This document shows, in pieces, positions 45,289 to 53,784 of a stretch of 64,000 nucleotides of DNA. Under the pieces are notes generated by a model, which searched no databases, was not told where the DNA came from, and was given only the letters and a program-made list of their open reading frames with translations. The position numbers and the translations under genes are program-made. Location: the NCBI RefSeq assembly GCF_900108455.1, contig NZ_FNWS01000004.1, positions 1 to 64,000 of the forward strand, written 5' to 3'. Position 1 is the stretch's first letter. Each line of letters begins with the position of its first letter. The DNA comes from Fructobacillus pseudoficulneus. Its GTDB lineage: Bacteria > Bacillota > Bacilli > Lactobacillales > Lactobacillaceae.

Positions 45289-46665
45289 TTATGCTTTTGC
45301 TTCTTCTTCGTCCTGAGACGCTTGGCGCAAGCCAATTCCCGTTAATGCCGATAGCAAAGAGAAGACCGGCGAGAAGAGCGCTAAGAAAGTAAAGGGCACA
45401 AAGGCCAAAACCGAAACGTGCAAAGTTTGGCTCGCAAAGGCACCGGCGACTCCCCAGGGCACCAAGTAATTGGCAATGGCACCGGAATCTTCCATCGCCC
45501 GCGACAAAGCCAAAGGCGACAAACCAAAGCGGCGATAGTCCTCTTTAAAAATTTGTCCCGGCAACATCACTGACAGATACTGTTCCCCAACCAAGAAGTT
45601 GGTAGCGATTCCCGTCATCAAAGTTGAAAAGACCAGTGACTTTTGACTGTGCAAGCGTGAAACGATTGGGTTCATCACTGCCCGTAAAATTCCCAAGTTT
45701 GAAAGCAAGCCACCCAAAGCCAAGGCGAGCATAATCAACATGATGGTTTCCATCATCGCCGTCATCCCCCCACGGTTAAGAAGTGCAATCAAAGTTGGAT
45801 TGGTTGAGCTTGTCTTGTAGCCCTTGACGATCAAGTCCGCCCAGGCCGTCAACGAGTGACCAGAGAACAAATAATAAACGGTGTTGACCGTCACGTTAAT
45901 TAACAAGGACGGAATGGCCGGAATTTTAGCCAAGGCTGACAGCAAAATCAAGGCAATCGGCACAATTGTCCACCAGGTTGGTTGAATCAACTGCGTCACC
46001 GCAGCCGTCTTGGTGTTCACAGCACCAGCATGGTGAGCAAAACCAAAGAAGAAGGCCAAAAATAGGGTGACGGCCATCGCTGGCAAAGTCGTCCACATCA
46101 AATTCCGCAAGTGCGCAAACAAATCCGTTCCAGAAACAGCCGCAGCCAAGTTCGTTGAATCGGCTAATGGCGAACTCTTGTCACCAAAGATTGCGCCGGA
46201 GATAATCATCCCCGCTACCAAAGCCGGATTGAAACCAAGGGTCGTTCCGACCCCCATCAAAGCCACCCCAACAGTCGACATCGTTGTGAAGGCAGAACCA
46301 ATCATCGTTCCCACCAAGGCGGAGGTCAACAAGGCGGTTGGTAAGAACCAAGTTGGGTTAATTAATTTGAAGCCCAACCAAATCATCGTTGGAATCACAC
46401 CCGTTCCAAGCCAAAGAGCAATCATCGAACCGATTAACAAAAACAGAAAGAGCGGCGCAATTCCCGCTTCAATCCCTTGAATCAATGCGGATTGCGCATC
46501 CTTAAAACTAACACCTGCTAGCCGCATGACCAAGATGATCCAGGCAATCGCTACCAACAAAGGTGCAATTGGCGCCAAACCAAGGCCAATGATTCCACCG
46601 GCCAAAATAAAAATAACGCCGGCCAATAAGACAACAGCCAACGTTTTATTAACTTTTTGTTGCAT
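45289..46665 (-). CDS. nhaC: Na+/H+ antiporter NhaC family
   Basis: Antiporter of 458 residues with about eleven hydrophobic segments. The conserved SGAIFGDKSSPLADSTNLAAAVSGTDLFAHL loop is the NhaC signature. It could exchange sodium or an organic acid such as malate against protons or sodium, as related MleN proteins do. It begins 6 bases behind the MFS gene, so the two form an operon. AGGGAG precedes the ATG. Confidence 0.88.
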   Translation of the reverse strand: MQQKVNKTLAVVLLAGVIFILAGGIIGLGLAPIAPLLVAIAWIILVMRLAGVSFKDAQSALIQGIEAGIAPLFLFLLIGSMIALWLGTGVIPTMIWLGFKLINPTWFLPTALLTSALVGTMIGSAFTTMSTVGVALMGVGTTLGFNPALVAGMIISGAIFGDKSSPLADSTNLAAAVSGTDLFAHLRNLMWTTLPAMAVTLFLAFFFGFAHHAGAVNTKTAAVTQLIQPTWWTIVPIALILLSALAKIPAIPSLLINVTVNTVYYLFSGHSLTAWADLIVKGYKTSSTNPTLIALLNRGGMTAMMETIMLIMLALALGGLLSNLGILRAVMNPIVSRLHSQKSLVFSTLMTGIATNFLVGEQYLSVMLPGQIFKEDYRRFGLSPLALSRAMEDSGAIANYLVPWGVAGAFASQTLHVSVLAFVPFTFLALFSPVFSLLSALTGIGLRQASQDEEEAKA

Positions 46666-46671
46666 AAAAAA

Positions 46672-47886
46672 CTACTCCCTTTTCTTACGAGCCATTATTA
46701 ATAGACCCATATTTGCCAAAATCATGGCGATAAAGACAGAGAAGAACAGCGGGTTAAACCAACCATGGTCCAACATAATCCCACCATACAGTGGTCCAAC
46801 CATTCGTCCCAATGAAATCATGATGCTGACAAAGCCCTGCGCCTGACCCGAAACTTCCTTTGGCGTCAGTTGGGCCACCCAAGCGGGAACTTGAGGAGAG
46901 GCCAACATTTCACCAAGGGTCAGGAGTTCAAAGACCAAGACAATTTGCCAAAATTGGTTAACAAAGAGCATCAAGATAAACGACGAAGCAAAAACAAAAC
47001 CACCACTAATCACTGAAAGACGATATGGGTGCTTGTTTGCCCAATTTGAAATTATCTTTTGAAATAGGATAATTGTCAAGCCGTTTAAGACCCAAAGATC
47101 GGCATAATGACGAGTTGAAATCCCAATTGACCGCATGTGTGGGGCCATGACGGTCTCCCACAGCATATAGGAAAGATAAATCACAAATAAGAAAGCGGCC
47201 AGGCACCAAAGCAGCGGTGTCATCGTAAACTTAGCCGGTTTCTTGTCCACAGGAACAACGTGCTTAATCGGCTCAGCCTTCTCAGAACCAGTTGCTGGCT
47301 CAGCCTCCTCTTCATACGTCATATCAGTATTGACGTTGAAAACAAAAGTTGAAACCACCAATAAGATGAAGAACAACGATGCCGCTAAGAGCATTAACCA
47401 TTTGAAGCCGTAGTCAAATAAATAACCAACGGCCAAGGTTCCAATCACAACCCCAACGTTCAAGACAATGTACATGTTATTGAAGATCACCCGGGTGTTC
47501 TTGCCCCGAATCGTCGTCGCATAGGCATTGAGCAAAGTCGTTGTCGCCCCAATTCCAAAGGAGGCCGTCATCATCAAAATCGCAAAAATTGGCCAGCCAT
47601 TATGGAAAAAGAGGGCAATCAATGAAACCAAGGCAATCAAATTCGCCCCGATCAGTGATAGATATGGTCGCCAGAAATCAAATAACTTTCCAGCAATAAA
47701 AGCACCACAAATATTTAAGAGCGAACTAAAAAAAATAACGATTCCCGAGGTCGTTAAGTCCTGCCCCAAAGAAACAGTCATGTGAAGGGTCGTTACCGGC
47801 CAAATCATTGAATTTCCAGTATTGGTTATTAAATTAGCGGTTAAGAGCCAACGCTCGGATAATTTTTTATTTGTTTGTACCTGCAT
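46672..47886 (-). CDS. MFS transporter
   Basis: Major-facilitator protein of 404 residues with about twelve membrane segments and a charged central loop (DMTYEEEAEPATGSEKAEPIKHVVPVDKK). It resembles drug-exporter-like permeases, but the substrate cannot be told. GGGAGG lies ahead of the ATG. Followed by nhaC after 6 bases. Confidence 0.85.
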   Translation of the reverse strand: MQVQTNKKLSERWLLTANLITNTGNSMIWPVTTLHMTVSLGQDLTTSGIVIFFSSLLNICGAFIAGKLFDFWRPYLSLIGANLIALVSLIALFFHNGWPIFAILMMTASFGIGATTTLLNAYATTIRGKNTRVIFNNMYIVLNVGVVIGTLAVGYLFDYGFKWLMLLAASLFFILLVVSTFVFNVNTDMTYEEEAEPATGSEKAEPIKHVVPVDKKPAKFTMTPLLWCLAAFLFVIYLSYMLWETVMAPHMRSIGISTRHYADLWVLNGLTIILFQKIISNWANKHPYRLSVISGGFVFASSFILMLFVNQFWQIVLVFELLTLGEMLASPQVPAWVAQLTPKEVSGQAQGFVSIMISLGRMVGPLYGGIMLDHGWFNPLFFSVFIAMILANMGLLIMARKKRE

Positions 47887-48089
47887 AACGACCTCCCTGT
47901 ATTTTCTAAGTATACCATGAAATTAATTTAATCCTTGATAAAAAGGGTCCAATCTAAGTCGTTTATGTAAGTGCTTTCTTTGTTTTAATCACTGGGTTTT
48001 TCCAATATTAAATTTTCCCGGTTTTCGTGAATTTTTGATGCGTTTCCGTTATAATGATAGCGAACGCAAATTAGATAAAGGGGATTCTT

Positions 48090-49550
48090 ATGGTTGCAGA
48101 ACTTAAAACCTTAGTAACTTTTTTCGGTGCCACTGGTGATTTAGCCAAGCGCCTGCTTTACCCATCTGTTTTTAACCTCTACAAAAAGGGTTATCTAGCA
48201 GAGAACTTTGCCGTGGTCGGGACAGCTCGTCAAGACTTGACGGATGAAGAATACCGCGAGATGGTCACGGAATCAGTTCAAGATGGACAAGATGCTGCTC
48301 AAGTTGCTGCCTTCGTTGCCCACTTCTCTTATGATGCTTCCGACGTGACAGAAGCTGCTGGCTACGCTAACTTGAAGAAGACAATCGAAGCCGCTTCCGC
48401 TAAGTTTGGCGTTGAAGGCAACCGCATTTTCTACATGTCTGTTGCCCCACGTTTCTTTGGAACCATCGCCCAATTCTTGAAGTCTGAAGGGCTCTTGGCC
48501 GACAAGGGCTACAACCGAATCATGATTGAAAAGCCATTTGGAACTTCATATGAAACGGCCGAAAAGTTGCAAAACGAATTGACTGCCGCTTTTGATGAAG
48601 ACCAAGTTTACCGCATTGACCACTTCCTTGGTAAGGAAATGGTTTTGAACATCGCCCCACTCCGCTTTGGGAACCCATTGATTAACAACGCTTGGAACAA
48701 GGACTACATCAAGAACGTCCAAGTAACTTTGGCCGAAACATTGGGTGTTGAAGAACGAGCTGGCTACTACGATACAGCCGGTGCTTTATTGGACATGATC
48801 CAAAACCACACGATGCAAATCATCGGTTGGTTGGCGATGGAAGAACCAAAGGACTTCTCAGACGTTGCCATCCGTGACGCTAAGAACGCCGCCTTTTCTG
48901 CTCTTGAAATTTATGATGAAGCCGGTGTTAACCGCTACTTCGTTCGTGGTCAATATGGAGCTGGTAAGACTGCCGGTCACATTGCCTACAACCAAGAACC
49001 AGATGTTCCTGCCGACTCAAAGACAAACACCTACATCGCCGGTGAATTGCACTTCAATACACCACGTTGGGAAGGCGTTCCATTCTACGTTCGTTCAGGA
49101 AAGCGTTTGACTAAGAAGACCACTCGAATCGACGTTGTCTTCAAGGCCGGTGCCTTCTCATTTGGCTCAGCCCAAGAACCACAAGAAACGGTTCTTTCAA
49201 TTGTTGTTTCACCTGACGAGAAGATTACTTGGTCATTGAACGCGAAGGAAGTTTCTGACAACTTCAACACGCAAACAATCGACTTGAACTGGGCACCAAC
49301 TGCCGAACAAAAGGCCATCACACCCGCTCCTTACGAACGGATGTTGCACGATGCCATGGACGGTAACGGTTCGAACTTCGCCGACTGGCACGGTGTTGCG
49401 ACTGCTTGGAAGTTTACCGACGCCATTTCAGACGTTTATGCCGCCGATAAGGCACCACTTGAAATTTATGAATCAGATACCATGGGTCCACAAGCCGCTG
49501 ATGACTTGTTGGCTAAGAATGGTGACGCCTGGGTTTTCCGTGGCGAATAA
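48090..49550 (+). CDS. zwf: glucose-6-phosphate 1-dehydrogenase
   Basis: First step of the oxidative pentose phosphate route that feeds phosphoketolase, 486 residues. The NADP/NAD-binding GATGDLAKRLLYPS, active-site RIDHFLGKEMV and the substrate loop PFYVRSGKRL are all intact. The Leuconostoc enzyme of this length accepts NAD and NADP. AAGGGG lies ahead of the ATG and TATAAT (about 48051) is a likely -10. Codon use suggests high expression. Confidence 0.97.
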   Translation: MVAELKTLVTFFGATGDLAKRLLYPSVFNLYKKGYLAENFAVVGTARQDLTDEEYREMVTESVQDGQDAAQVAAFVAHFSYDASDVTEAAGYANLKKTIEAASAKFGVEGNRIFYMSVAPRFFGTIAQFLKSEGLLADKGYNRIMIEKPFGTSYETAEKLQNELTAAFDEDQVYRIDHFLGKEMVLNIAPLRFGNPLINNAWNKDYIKNVQVTLAETLGVEERAGYYDTAGALLDMIQNHTMQIIGWLAMEEPKDFSDVAIRDAKNAAFSALEIYDEAGVNRYFVRGQYGAGKTAGHIAYNQEPDVPADSKTNTYIAGELHFNTPRWEGVPFYVRSGKRLTKKTTRIDVVFKAGAFSFGSAQEPQETVLSIVVSPDEKITWSLNAKEVSDNFNTQTIDLNWAPTAEQKAITPAPYERMLHDAMDGNGSNFADWHGVATAWKFTDAISDVYAADKAPLEIYESDTMGPQAADDLLAKNGDAWVFRGE

Positions 49551-49559
49551 TTCGATATT

Positions 49560-49597
49560 AAAAAGGCACTGGCCAATCACGGTCAGTGCCTTTTTTG
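49560..49597. terminator. bidirectional terminator
   Basis: AAAAGGCACTGGCC / GGTCAGTGCCTTTTTT with a 6-base loop between zwf and the GNAT gene. Confidence 0.88.
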
Positions 49598-49601
49598 TTT
49601 A

Positions 49602-50120
49602 CTATAACGTCTTTTCCATCAAGATATCCCGCTGTGCATCTTCCCCCAACTGAAACACATGGTCCGAAAACGCTGTAAAACCAAGTTTTTGATAAAAAGC
49701 CAAGGCCTTTTGATTATGCTCCCAAACACCTAACCAAACTCGGGTCTTTCCCAGCTTTTCCGCTCGGTCAAATGCGTATTCCAATAGCTGCCGTCCCAGG
49801 CCCAAGCGCTGGTAATCTGCCAGCAAATAAATTCGCTCGACTTCGAGCGCATCGGGCCCCTGGACCTCAGTTTGCGCTTCGTTCCAATTCAACTTCAAGT
49901 AGCCAGCCACTTGCTGATTATGCTCGATGAACAAAAATTCACTATTGTCATCTGCTAATTCGGCAGTCAGTTTTTCACCGGCATAGGCTTTGTCTAAGTA
50001 TTCCGCTAAATCAGCGGCTGAATTATCGTCAGCAAACGTCTCGGCAAATGTTTGCCGGCTAATTGCCTGTAATTCCGCTAACTGGTCGAGGCCGACTGTT
50101 TTCAACTTATCCAAATTCAT
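49602..50120 (-). CDS. GNAT-family N-acetyltransferase
   Basis: Acetyltransferase of 172 residues, similar in layout to PaiA polyamine acetyltransferases: N-terminal TFAETFADDNSAADLAEYL, the core VERIYLLADYQRLGLGRQLLEYAFDRA (acetyl-CoA loop R-L-G-L-G), and the C-terminal VWEHNQKALAFYQKLGF. The substrate is not known. Six bases separate it from the HD gene upstream. Confidence 0.85.
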   Translation of the reverse strand: MNLDKLKTVGLDQLAELQAISRQTFAETFADDNSAADLAEYLDKAYAGEKLTAELADDNSEFLFIEHNQQVAGYLKLNWNEAQTEVQGPDALEVERIYLLADYQRLGLGRQLLEYAFDRAEKLGKTRVWLGVWEHNQKALAFYQKLGFTAFSDHVFQLGEDAQRDILMEKTL

Positions 50121-50126
50121 TCTCCC

Positions 50127-50807
50127 TCATTGCACCTTGAACGCTGGGTCTGACAGCGCCCCCGTTTCTCGGTTAAATTCCGTCAGGAAGCCCTCCATAA
50201 AGGCCGTCCGACGGTTTCCTTCCGTTTTTCCTGCCGGCGTATTTAGCTGGTCAGCCAACTTCAACAGCTTTTCATAAAAGTGATTAATCGTTGTCGTTTG
50301 ATGCGACCGATATTGCGCCTTATCTTGGAGCGCAACCGGCTTAATCGCCGGATCATAAATTGGGTGGCCCTTCTGGCCGCCATAAGCGAAGGTCCGGGCA
50401 ATCCCAATCGCACCGATGGCCTCCAGCCGATCGGCATCCTGGACATACTGGCCTAACTCACTGAGGTCGTAATGCTTTTCCAAATTAGCAGAGTATGACA
50501 AATGCGTAATCGTTTCGGCCACGATTGCCTGCCCAATTGGTGCAATCCCTGATTGCTGTAACAACGTTTCGACTTTGTCTTGTTGGGCGATGACGTCTGA
50601 GACCACTTTGTCATCGATTGTATCGTGCAATAGGGCCGCTGCCACCAAAATAGCAAAGTCCTGTTCGTCTAATTGGCCGTGGTCATCCTCATAAAGGGAA
50701 ACCGCCAGCCGGGCTACCTGACCGGCATGTAAATAATCATGCCCAGAGGCATCCCCCGTCAACGTTTGTTCGGCAAAATCCTTAATGGCTGTTAAATCAA
50801 CTGGCAT
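50127..50807 (-). CDS. HD-domain phosphohydrolase (YedJ-like)
   Basis: Predicted metal-dependent hydrolase of 226 residues. H...HD...D of the HD domain is visible: DASGHDYLHAGQVARLA, AALLHDTIDDK and VQDADRLEAIGAIGIARTF. YedJ-like proteins act on phosphorylated small molecules or nucleotides; the substrate here is unknown. Translation is probably coupled to the following GNAT gene. Confidence 0.85.
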   Translation of the reverse strand: MPVDLTAIKDFAEQTLTGDASGHDYLHAGQVARLAVSLYEDDHGQLDEQDFAILVAAALLHDTIDDKVVSDVIAQQDKVETLLQQSGIAPIGQAIVAETITHLSYSANLEKHYDLSELGQYVQDADRLEAIGAIGIARTFAYGGQKGHPIYDPAIKPVALQDKAQYRSHQTTTINHFYEKLLKLADQLNTPAGKTEGNRRTAFMEGFLTEFNRETGALSDPAFKVQ

Positions 50808-50849
50808 CTTCCACTCGCTTTCTGCCGGGCTAAGCCCGTACTCAGTTCG

Positions 50850-51149
50850 TCAATCATGCCGCGTCTTGATATTCAAGCGCAACAAAAAATCCTCTAACGT
50901 CCAACCATACAAGTAACAAAAAGATAAGATAACAACAAAGTCAGGCATCATTTTGCCGCTCTCATACTTTGACACCGCGCTTTGGCAAATGTGCAAGGTA
51001 TTGGCGACTTCCTCTTGGGTGAGCCCCGCCTGCTTGCGACCCTTTCGTAACTCTCGTGCTACTTGCACTTGCAGCCAATAACGCCAACTTAAGTCAGGTA
51101 AGACCCCAGTCAGTGCCATTGGTGTCTTCCAAGAAACCTTTTGAACCAT
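50850..51149 (-). CDS. XRE-family transcriptional regulator
   Basis: A 99-residue protein with a Cro/C1-type helix-turn-helix at about 35-85 (LRKGRKQAGLTQEEVANTLHICQSAVSKYESGKMMPDFVVI). No effector domain. GGAGG precedes the ATG. It lies upstream of the HD and GNAT genes with a 42-base gap, so it may be co-transcribed with them. Confidence 0.8.
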   Translation of the reverse strand: MVQKVSWKTPMALTGVLPDLSWRYWLQVQVARELRKGRKQAGLTQEEVANTLHICQSAVSKYESGKMMPDFVVILSFCYLYGWTLEDFLLRLNIKTRHD

Positions 51150-51239
51150 GATCCGTCCTCCAACTGAAGAGCGTAATCTGACTCATTTCCCATTTAATTT
51201 CTAACTATATTTTACCGAAATTCCAACAATTTTACATTA

Positions 51240-51266
51240 AAAAAGACCCGCATTTGCAGGTCAAAT
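51240..51266 (-). terminator. terminator of the YagU-like gene
   Basis: GACCTGCA-AA-TGCGGGTC followed by TTTTTT on the minus strand. Confidence 0.8.
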
Positions 51267-51267
51267 T

Positions 51268-51762
51268 TTAAAAATAAACACCAGAAATTGGCAAGCCAAT
51301 CGCTACCAAATACAGCGTCCAGCCAAACAACAAGTAACCAATCAATTCAACTAACAGTTCTGGCCAGGGGCGACGCCAAACCATGGGCACCGTCTTAAGC
51401 AACGGAAGCAAGATGACATCAAAGACAGCCCAGCAACCAAAGCCATACAGCGTTCCGAGTCCCTCTGTCACCCGGCCGTCAACATTGGCCCAGACAACAA
51501 AAAAGACAGCCAGTAAAATGGCATAAATGTAATGCAAAGCCAGTGGCAAATACTCAATCCGCTGTCCACCCGGCACCTTAACTGCGGACGAACGTTCCGC
51601 CTTGGTTAGACCGAGCTGTTCAAGCAGGCGTTTGGCTGGGCTTTGTTGGTTTAGACCCTGGCTGTGAATGGGCATAGTCTGCGACCAACCTAAACGAACC
51701 AGTTCGCCCAAAATTCCTGCTAAAGCACCAACCCAGAGAGCATTTACGATAATATGCATCAT
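51268..51762 (-). CDS. YagU-like (DUF1440) membrane protein
   Basis: Integral membrane protein of about 164 residues with four hydrophobic segments (VNALWVGALAGILGELVRLGW, YLPLALHYIYAILLAVFFVVW, LYGFGCWAVFDVILLPLL, LVELIGYLLFGWTLYLVAI). It matches the DUF1440/YagU pattern; E. coli YagU is linked to acid resistance. AGGAG lies 10 bases before the ATG at 51762. An ATG one codon later is also possible. Confidence 0.72.
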   Translation of the reverse strand: MMHIIVNALWVGALAGILGELVRLGWSQTMPIHSQGLNQQSPAKRLLEQLGLTKAERSSAVKVPGGQRIEYLPLALHYIYAILLAVFFVVWANVDGRVTEGLGTLYGFGCWAVFDVILLPLLKTVPMVWRRPWPELLVELIGYLLFGWTLYLVAIGLPISGVYF

Positions 51763-51897
51763 AACAACATTTCTCCTCAAATAATTCTGCTTAAATCATA
51801 ACATTTTGGCATTTCTTTTGGATAACGGCTTTAGTTATTTTCCGCATTTGGTGAGAACTTCACGACTGGTCAACCGGGCTCAATCAGCAGGGCCACT

Positions 51898-51925
51898 TTG
51901 CCTGGGACGCCAGCAGTGCTATAAT
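51898..51925 (+). promoter_or_regulatory. promoter of the PEBP gene
   Basis: TTGCCT (51898-51903), a 16-base spacer and TATAAT (51920-51925) with TG-C immediately before (extended -10). Confidence 0.7.
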
Positions 51926-51953
51926 GCAGAAAAAGATGATTGGAGTCACATGC

Positions 51954-52499
51954 ATGCAAATTAACGTGACCAAAGAAAATGGTTATTTGCCGACCGCCTA
52001 CAGTAAGTTCGCCGCCGACAACGTCAAAGTCGGACGTTATCCAATTCAGTCCTTCCCTTTTGAAGCAAAGGACCTGCCCGCTGGGACAAAGTACCTCGCC
52101 TGGGCCTACATCGACTTTGATTCAATTCCCGTTATGGGCTTTGCTTGGATTCACTGGATCGCAGCTAATTTCCCTGTTAATGGGGATAAGGTGCGCGTAC
52201 CGGCGAACTTATCCCAAAGTTTTTCAATCCAGCCTGATTTGGCCGGTGAAGACTTTATTCAGGGGGAAAACTCAACCTATTCACGCTATTTAGATGTAAC
52301 AGATGACCGCCTTCGCCGTCACTACATCGGACCTGTCCCACCTGACAAAGACCACCGCTACACGCTGACCGTCTTTGCTTGCTCGGATAAGCTTGACCTT
52401 GAAGAAGGCTTCTTCTTAAACGACCTTCACCACCTAGCTACCGATGCTCCAGAATTAGTTTTGGAAACTGCTAGCATCGACATTTTAGCCAAAGCCTAA
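51954..52499 (+). CDS. YbhB/YbcL-type PEBP (Raf kinase inhibitor-like) protein
   Basis: Phosphatidylethanolamine-binding-protein fold of 181 residues: DLPAGTKYLAWAYIDFDSIPVMGFAWIHWIAANFP and YIGPVPPDKDHRYTLTVFACS are the two family blocks (the second is usually GPxPPxGxHRY). Small-ligand binding is inferred from the fold; no reaction is known. The ATG at 51954 is picked because GGAG is 8 bases upstream, not the in-frame ATG at 51924, which sits in the promoter -10. Confidence 0.85.
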   Translation: MQINVTKENGYLPTAYSKFAADNVKVGRYPIQSFPFEAKDLPAGTKYLAWAYIDFDSIPVMGFAWIHWIAANFPVNGDKVRVPANLSQSFSIQPDLAGEDFIQGENSTYSRYLDVTDDRLRRHYIGPVPPDKDHRYTLTVFACSDKLDLEEGFFLNDLHHLATDAPELVLETASIDILAKA

Positions 52500-52506
52500 A
52501 GCAACA

Positions 52507-52541
52507 AAAGCACGAAAATTTAAATTTTCGTGCTTTTTAAT
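52507..52541 (+). terminator. terminator of the PEBP gene
   Basis: A perfect palindrome AAAGCACGAAAATTT / AAATTTTCGTGCTTTT followed by a short AT run. Confidence 0.85.
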
Positions 52542-52581
52542 AAGAAAAACTTAAATTATGTCTTGCTTTGGTGGAGTTTGG

Positions 52582-52733
52582 TATACTATTATTTTGGATG
52601 GATGCTATGAAATCCTGCTGTTGTCAGGATTTTAGCTACAATGCCAACTTTTATGTAGGTAAAATTTACAAATTAGCCGGTGACCGGCAGCCCTTAATCC
52701 AGGGATTTTTATTTATAAACGGAGGATTGTCTG
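52582..52733 (+). promoter_or_regulatory. promoter and structured leader of the coiled-coil gene
   Basis: An extended -10 (TG-G-TATACT, about 52582-52587) is followed by roughly 140 leader bases with three clean hairpins: AAATCCTG (52610-52617)/CAGGATTT (52625-52632), GCCGG-TGA-CCGGC (52676-52688) and CCCT...AGGG near 52691-52704. It matches no riboswitch or T-box that I know. It also contains a small open frame. Confidence 0.55.
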
Positions 52734-52744
52734 TTGAAAATTAA
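52607..52744 (+). CDS. possible 45-residue Cys-rich leader peptide
   Basis: An open frame that starts MKSCCCQDFSYNANFYVGK and ends GGLSVEN, 45 residues with three adjacent cysteines. It fills the leader between the promoter and the next gene, overlapping its TTG start by 11 bases. The upstream GGATGG is a poor ribosome site. It could be a leader peptide or chance; no homolog is known to me. Confidence 0.3.
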   Translation: MKSCCCQDFSYNANFYVGKIYKLAGDRQPLIQGFLFINGGLSVEN

Positions 52745-53243
52745 ACGCGAAAACATGAAGGACTACTATACCTTTGGCTCAACCGCTGAATTAACCCTCT
52801 TTTTGGGTATTGACCGCGAGGTCCTCTTTCAACGAGCTAAGTTACGCGGAATTGATTTGAACGGTACATATACCGAAGAAGAACTCAGTTTTCTTAAGCC
52901 CGCCAAGGAATCTGCTTTGGCCGACCTCAACGTCGATAACGAGGCAGAAATTGAAATTCTAAAAATGCGCTTGGAAATGTTGGAATCACAACTTGGCTAC
53001 AAGGACCAACAACTCGATGATCGGAAGCAACACATCGATACCTTGAAGTCAACGTTGGCCAAGGCCGAACAGAATTTGGAAAAAACCCAAACAACGGTTG
53101 ACCAGCAGCAACACATTCAAATGGCCACTTTGTCGCAATTAGACAAGGTCACTTCTCGTGTCCAACGAATTGAGATGGAAGACGAACAAAAGAAGCACTG
53201 GTGGTCTCGCAATAAAAAAGATAAGACCGATTCAGATAAATAA
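52734..53243 (+). CDS. HTH plus coiled-coil protein (DUF536-like)
   Basis: Protein of 169 residues. N-terminal MerR-like helix-turn-helix (FGSTAELTLFLGIDREVLFQRAKLRGIDLNGTYTEEELSFL), then a long coiled coil (about 70-150: EIEILKMRLEMLESQLGYKDQQLDDRKQHI...) and a basic tail (KKHWWSRNKKDK). This layout is that of DUF536 proteins, often found beside plasmid replication genes in lactobacilli; no plasmid genes are near here. The TTG at 52734 is chosen since GGAGG is 8 bases upstream; the ATG at 52755 has no ribosome site. Confidence 0.68.
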   Translation: MKIKRENMKDYYTFGSTAELTLFLGIDREVLFQRAKLRGIDLNGTYTEEELSFLKPAKESALADLNVDNEAEIEILKMRLEMLESQLGYKDQQLDDRKQHIDTLKSTLAKAEQNLEKTQTTVDQQQHIQMATLSQLDKVTSRVQRIEMEDEQKKHWWSRNKKDKTDSDK

Positions 53244-53271
53244 AAAGACAGCCGCTCGGCTGTCTTTTTTA
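53241..53271. terminator. bidirectional terminator
   Basis: AAAGACAGCCG-CTC-GGCTGTCTTTTTT between the coiled-coil gene and marR. Confidence 0.92.
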
Positions 53272-53679
53272 GTTCACTCGATTTAAATACTTTTCCGCTA
53301 ACTTAGTCATGGCCTGTTGCCAATCACCATCCGCGGCATCAAAGTACTTGTTTAAGATTGTCTGTTGTTCGACACTAATTTGATCACTTAACGCCCGACC
53401 GGCAGGCGTTAGTTGCAAATATTTAATCCGCTTGTCTTCTTTTGAGCGCTCTTCTGTCACCAGGTCGCGTGACAGCAAGTCCCGCAGGGCAACGTTTGCC
53501 GCCTGCTTTGAGATACCCAACAAGAGCAGGATTTTTTTAATGCTAACATCCTCCAGCGCGAAAATAATAAACAAAATCCGGTGCTGGTTCTTGGTCAAAT
53601 TATAGTGACTTAAGTCTACCATCGAGGAAAATTCCTGGTAAGCAAAGAAGATTGTCGGTAATTTGGGGTCGATATTCAA
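53269..53679 (-). CDS. MarR-family regulator
   Basis: Winged-helix regulator of 136 residues. KNQHRILFIIFALEDVSIKKILLLLGISKQAANVALRDLLSRDLVTEERSKEDKRIKYLQLTPAG holds the recognition helix and the wing with the usual D-R. The start is a TTG at 53679 with AAGGAG ahead. Divergent from the decarboxylase gene, with two matching operators between them. I infer repression of the decarboxylase, relieved by an unknown ligand. Confidence 0.87.
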   Translation of the reverse strand: MNIDPKLPTIFFAYQEFSSMVDLSHYNLTKNQHRILFIIFALEDVSIKKILLLLGISKQAANVALRDLLSRDLVTEERSKEDKRIKYLQLTPAGRALSDQISVEQQTILNKYFDAADGDWQQAMTKLAEKYLNRVN

Positions 53680-53695
53680 AAGAATTTCTCCTTTT

Positions 53696-53716
53696 TAGGT
53701 CAATTATGTTGACTTA
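53696..53716. promoter_or_regulatory. MarR operator 1
   Basis: TAGGTCAA-TTATG-TTGACTTA, a near-perfect dyad. It overlaps the -35 of the decarboxylase promoter. Confidence 0.8.
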
Positions 53717-53737
53717 TTTTGAAACAAGGTATATAGT
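53709..53737 (+). promoter_or_regulatory. decarboxylase promoter
   Basis: TTGACT (53709-53714), a 17-base spacer and TATAGT (53732-53737). Both core elements are strong. It is flanked by the two dyads. Confidence 0.82.
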
Positions 53738-53745
53738 TCTGCTTA

Positions 53746-53766
53746 TAGGTAAACTTATTTGACCTA
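53746..53766. promoter_or_regulatory. MarR operator 2
   Basis: TAGGTAAA-CTTAT-TTGACCTA, with the same half-sites and the same 5-base centre as operator 1, 50 bases away centre to centre. It covers the likely transcription start. Confidence 0.8.
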
Positions 53767-53784
53767 TTAAGAAAGGAAGAACGT

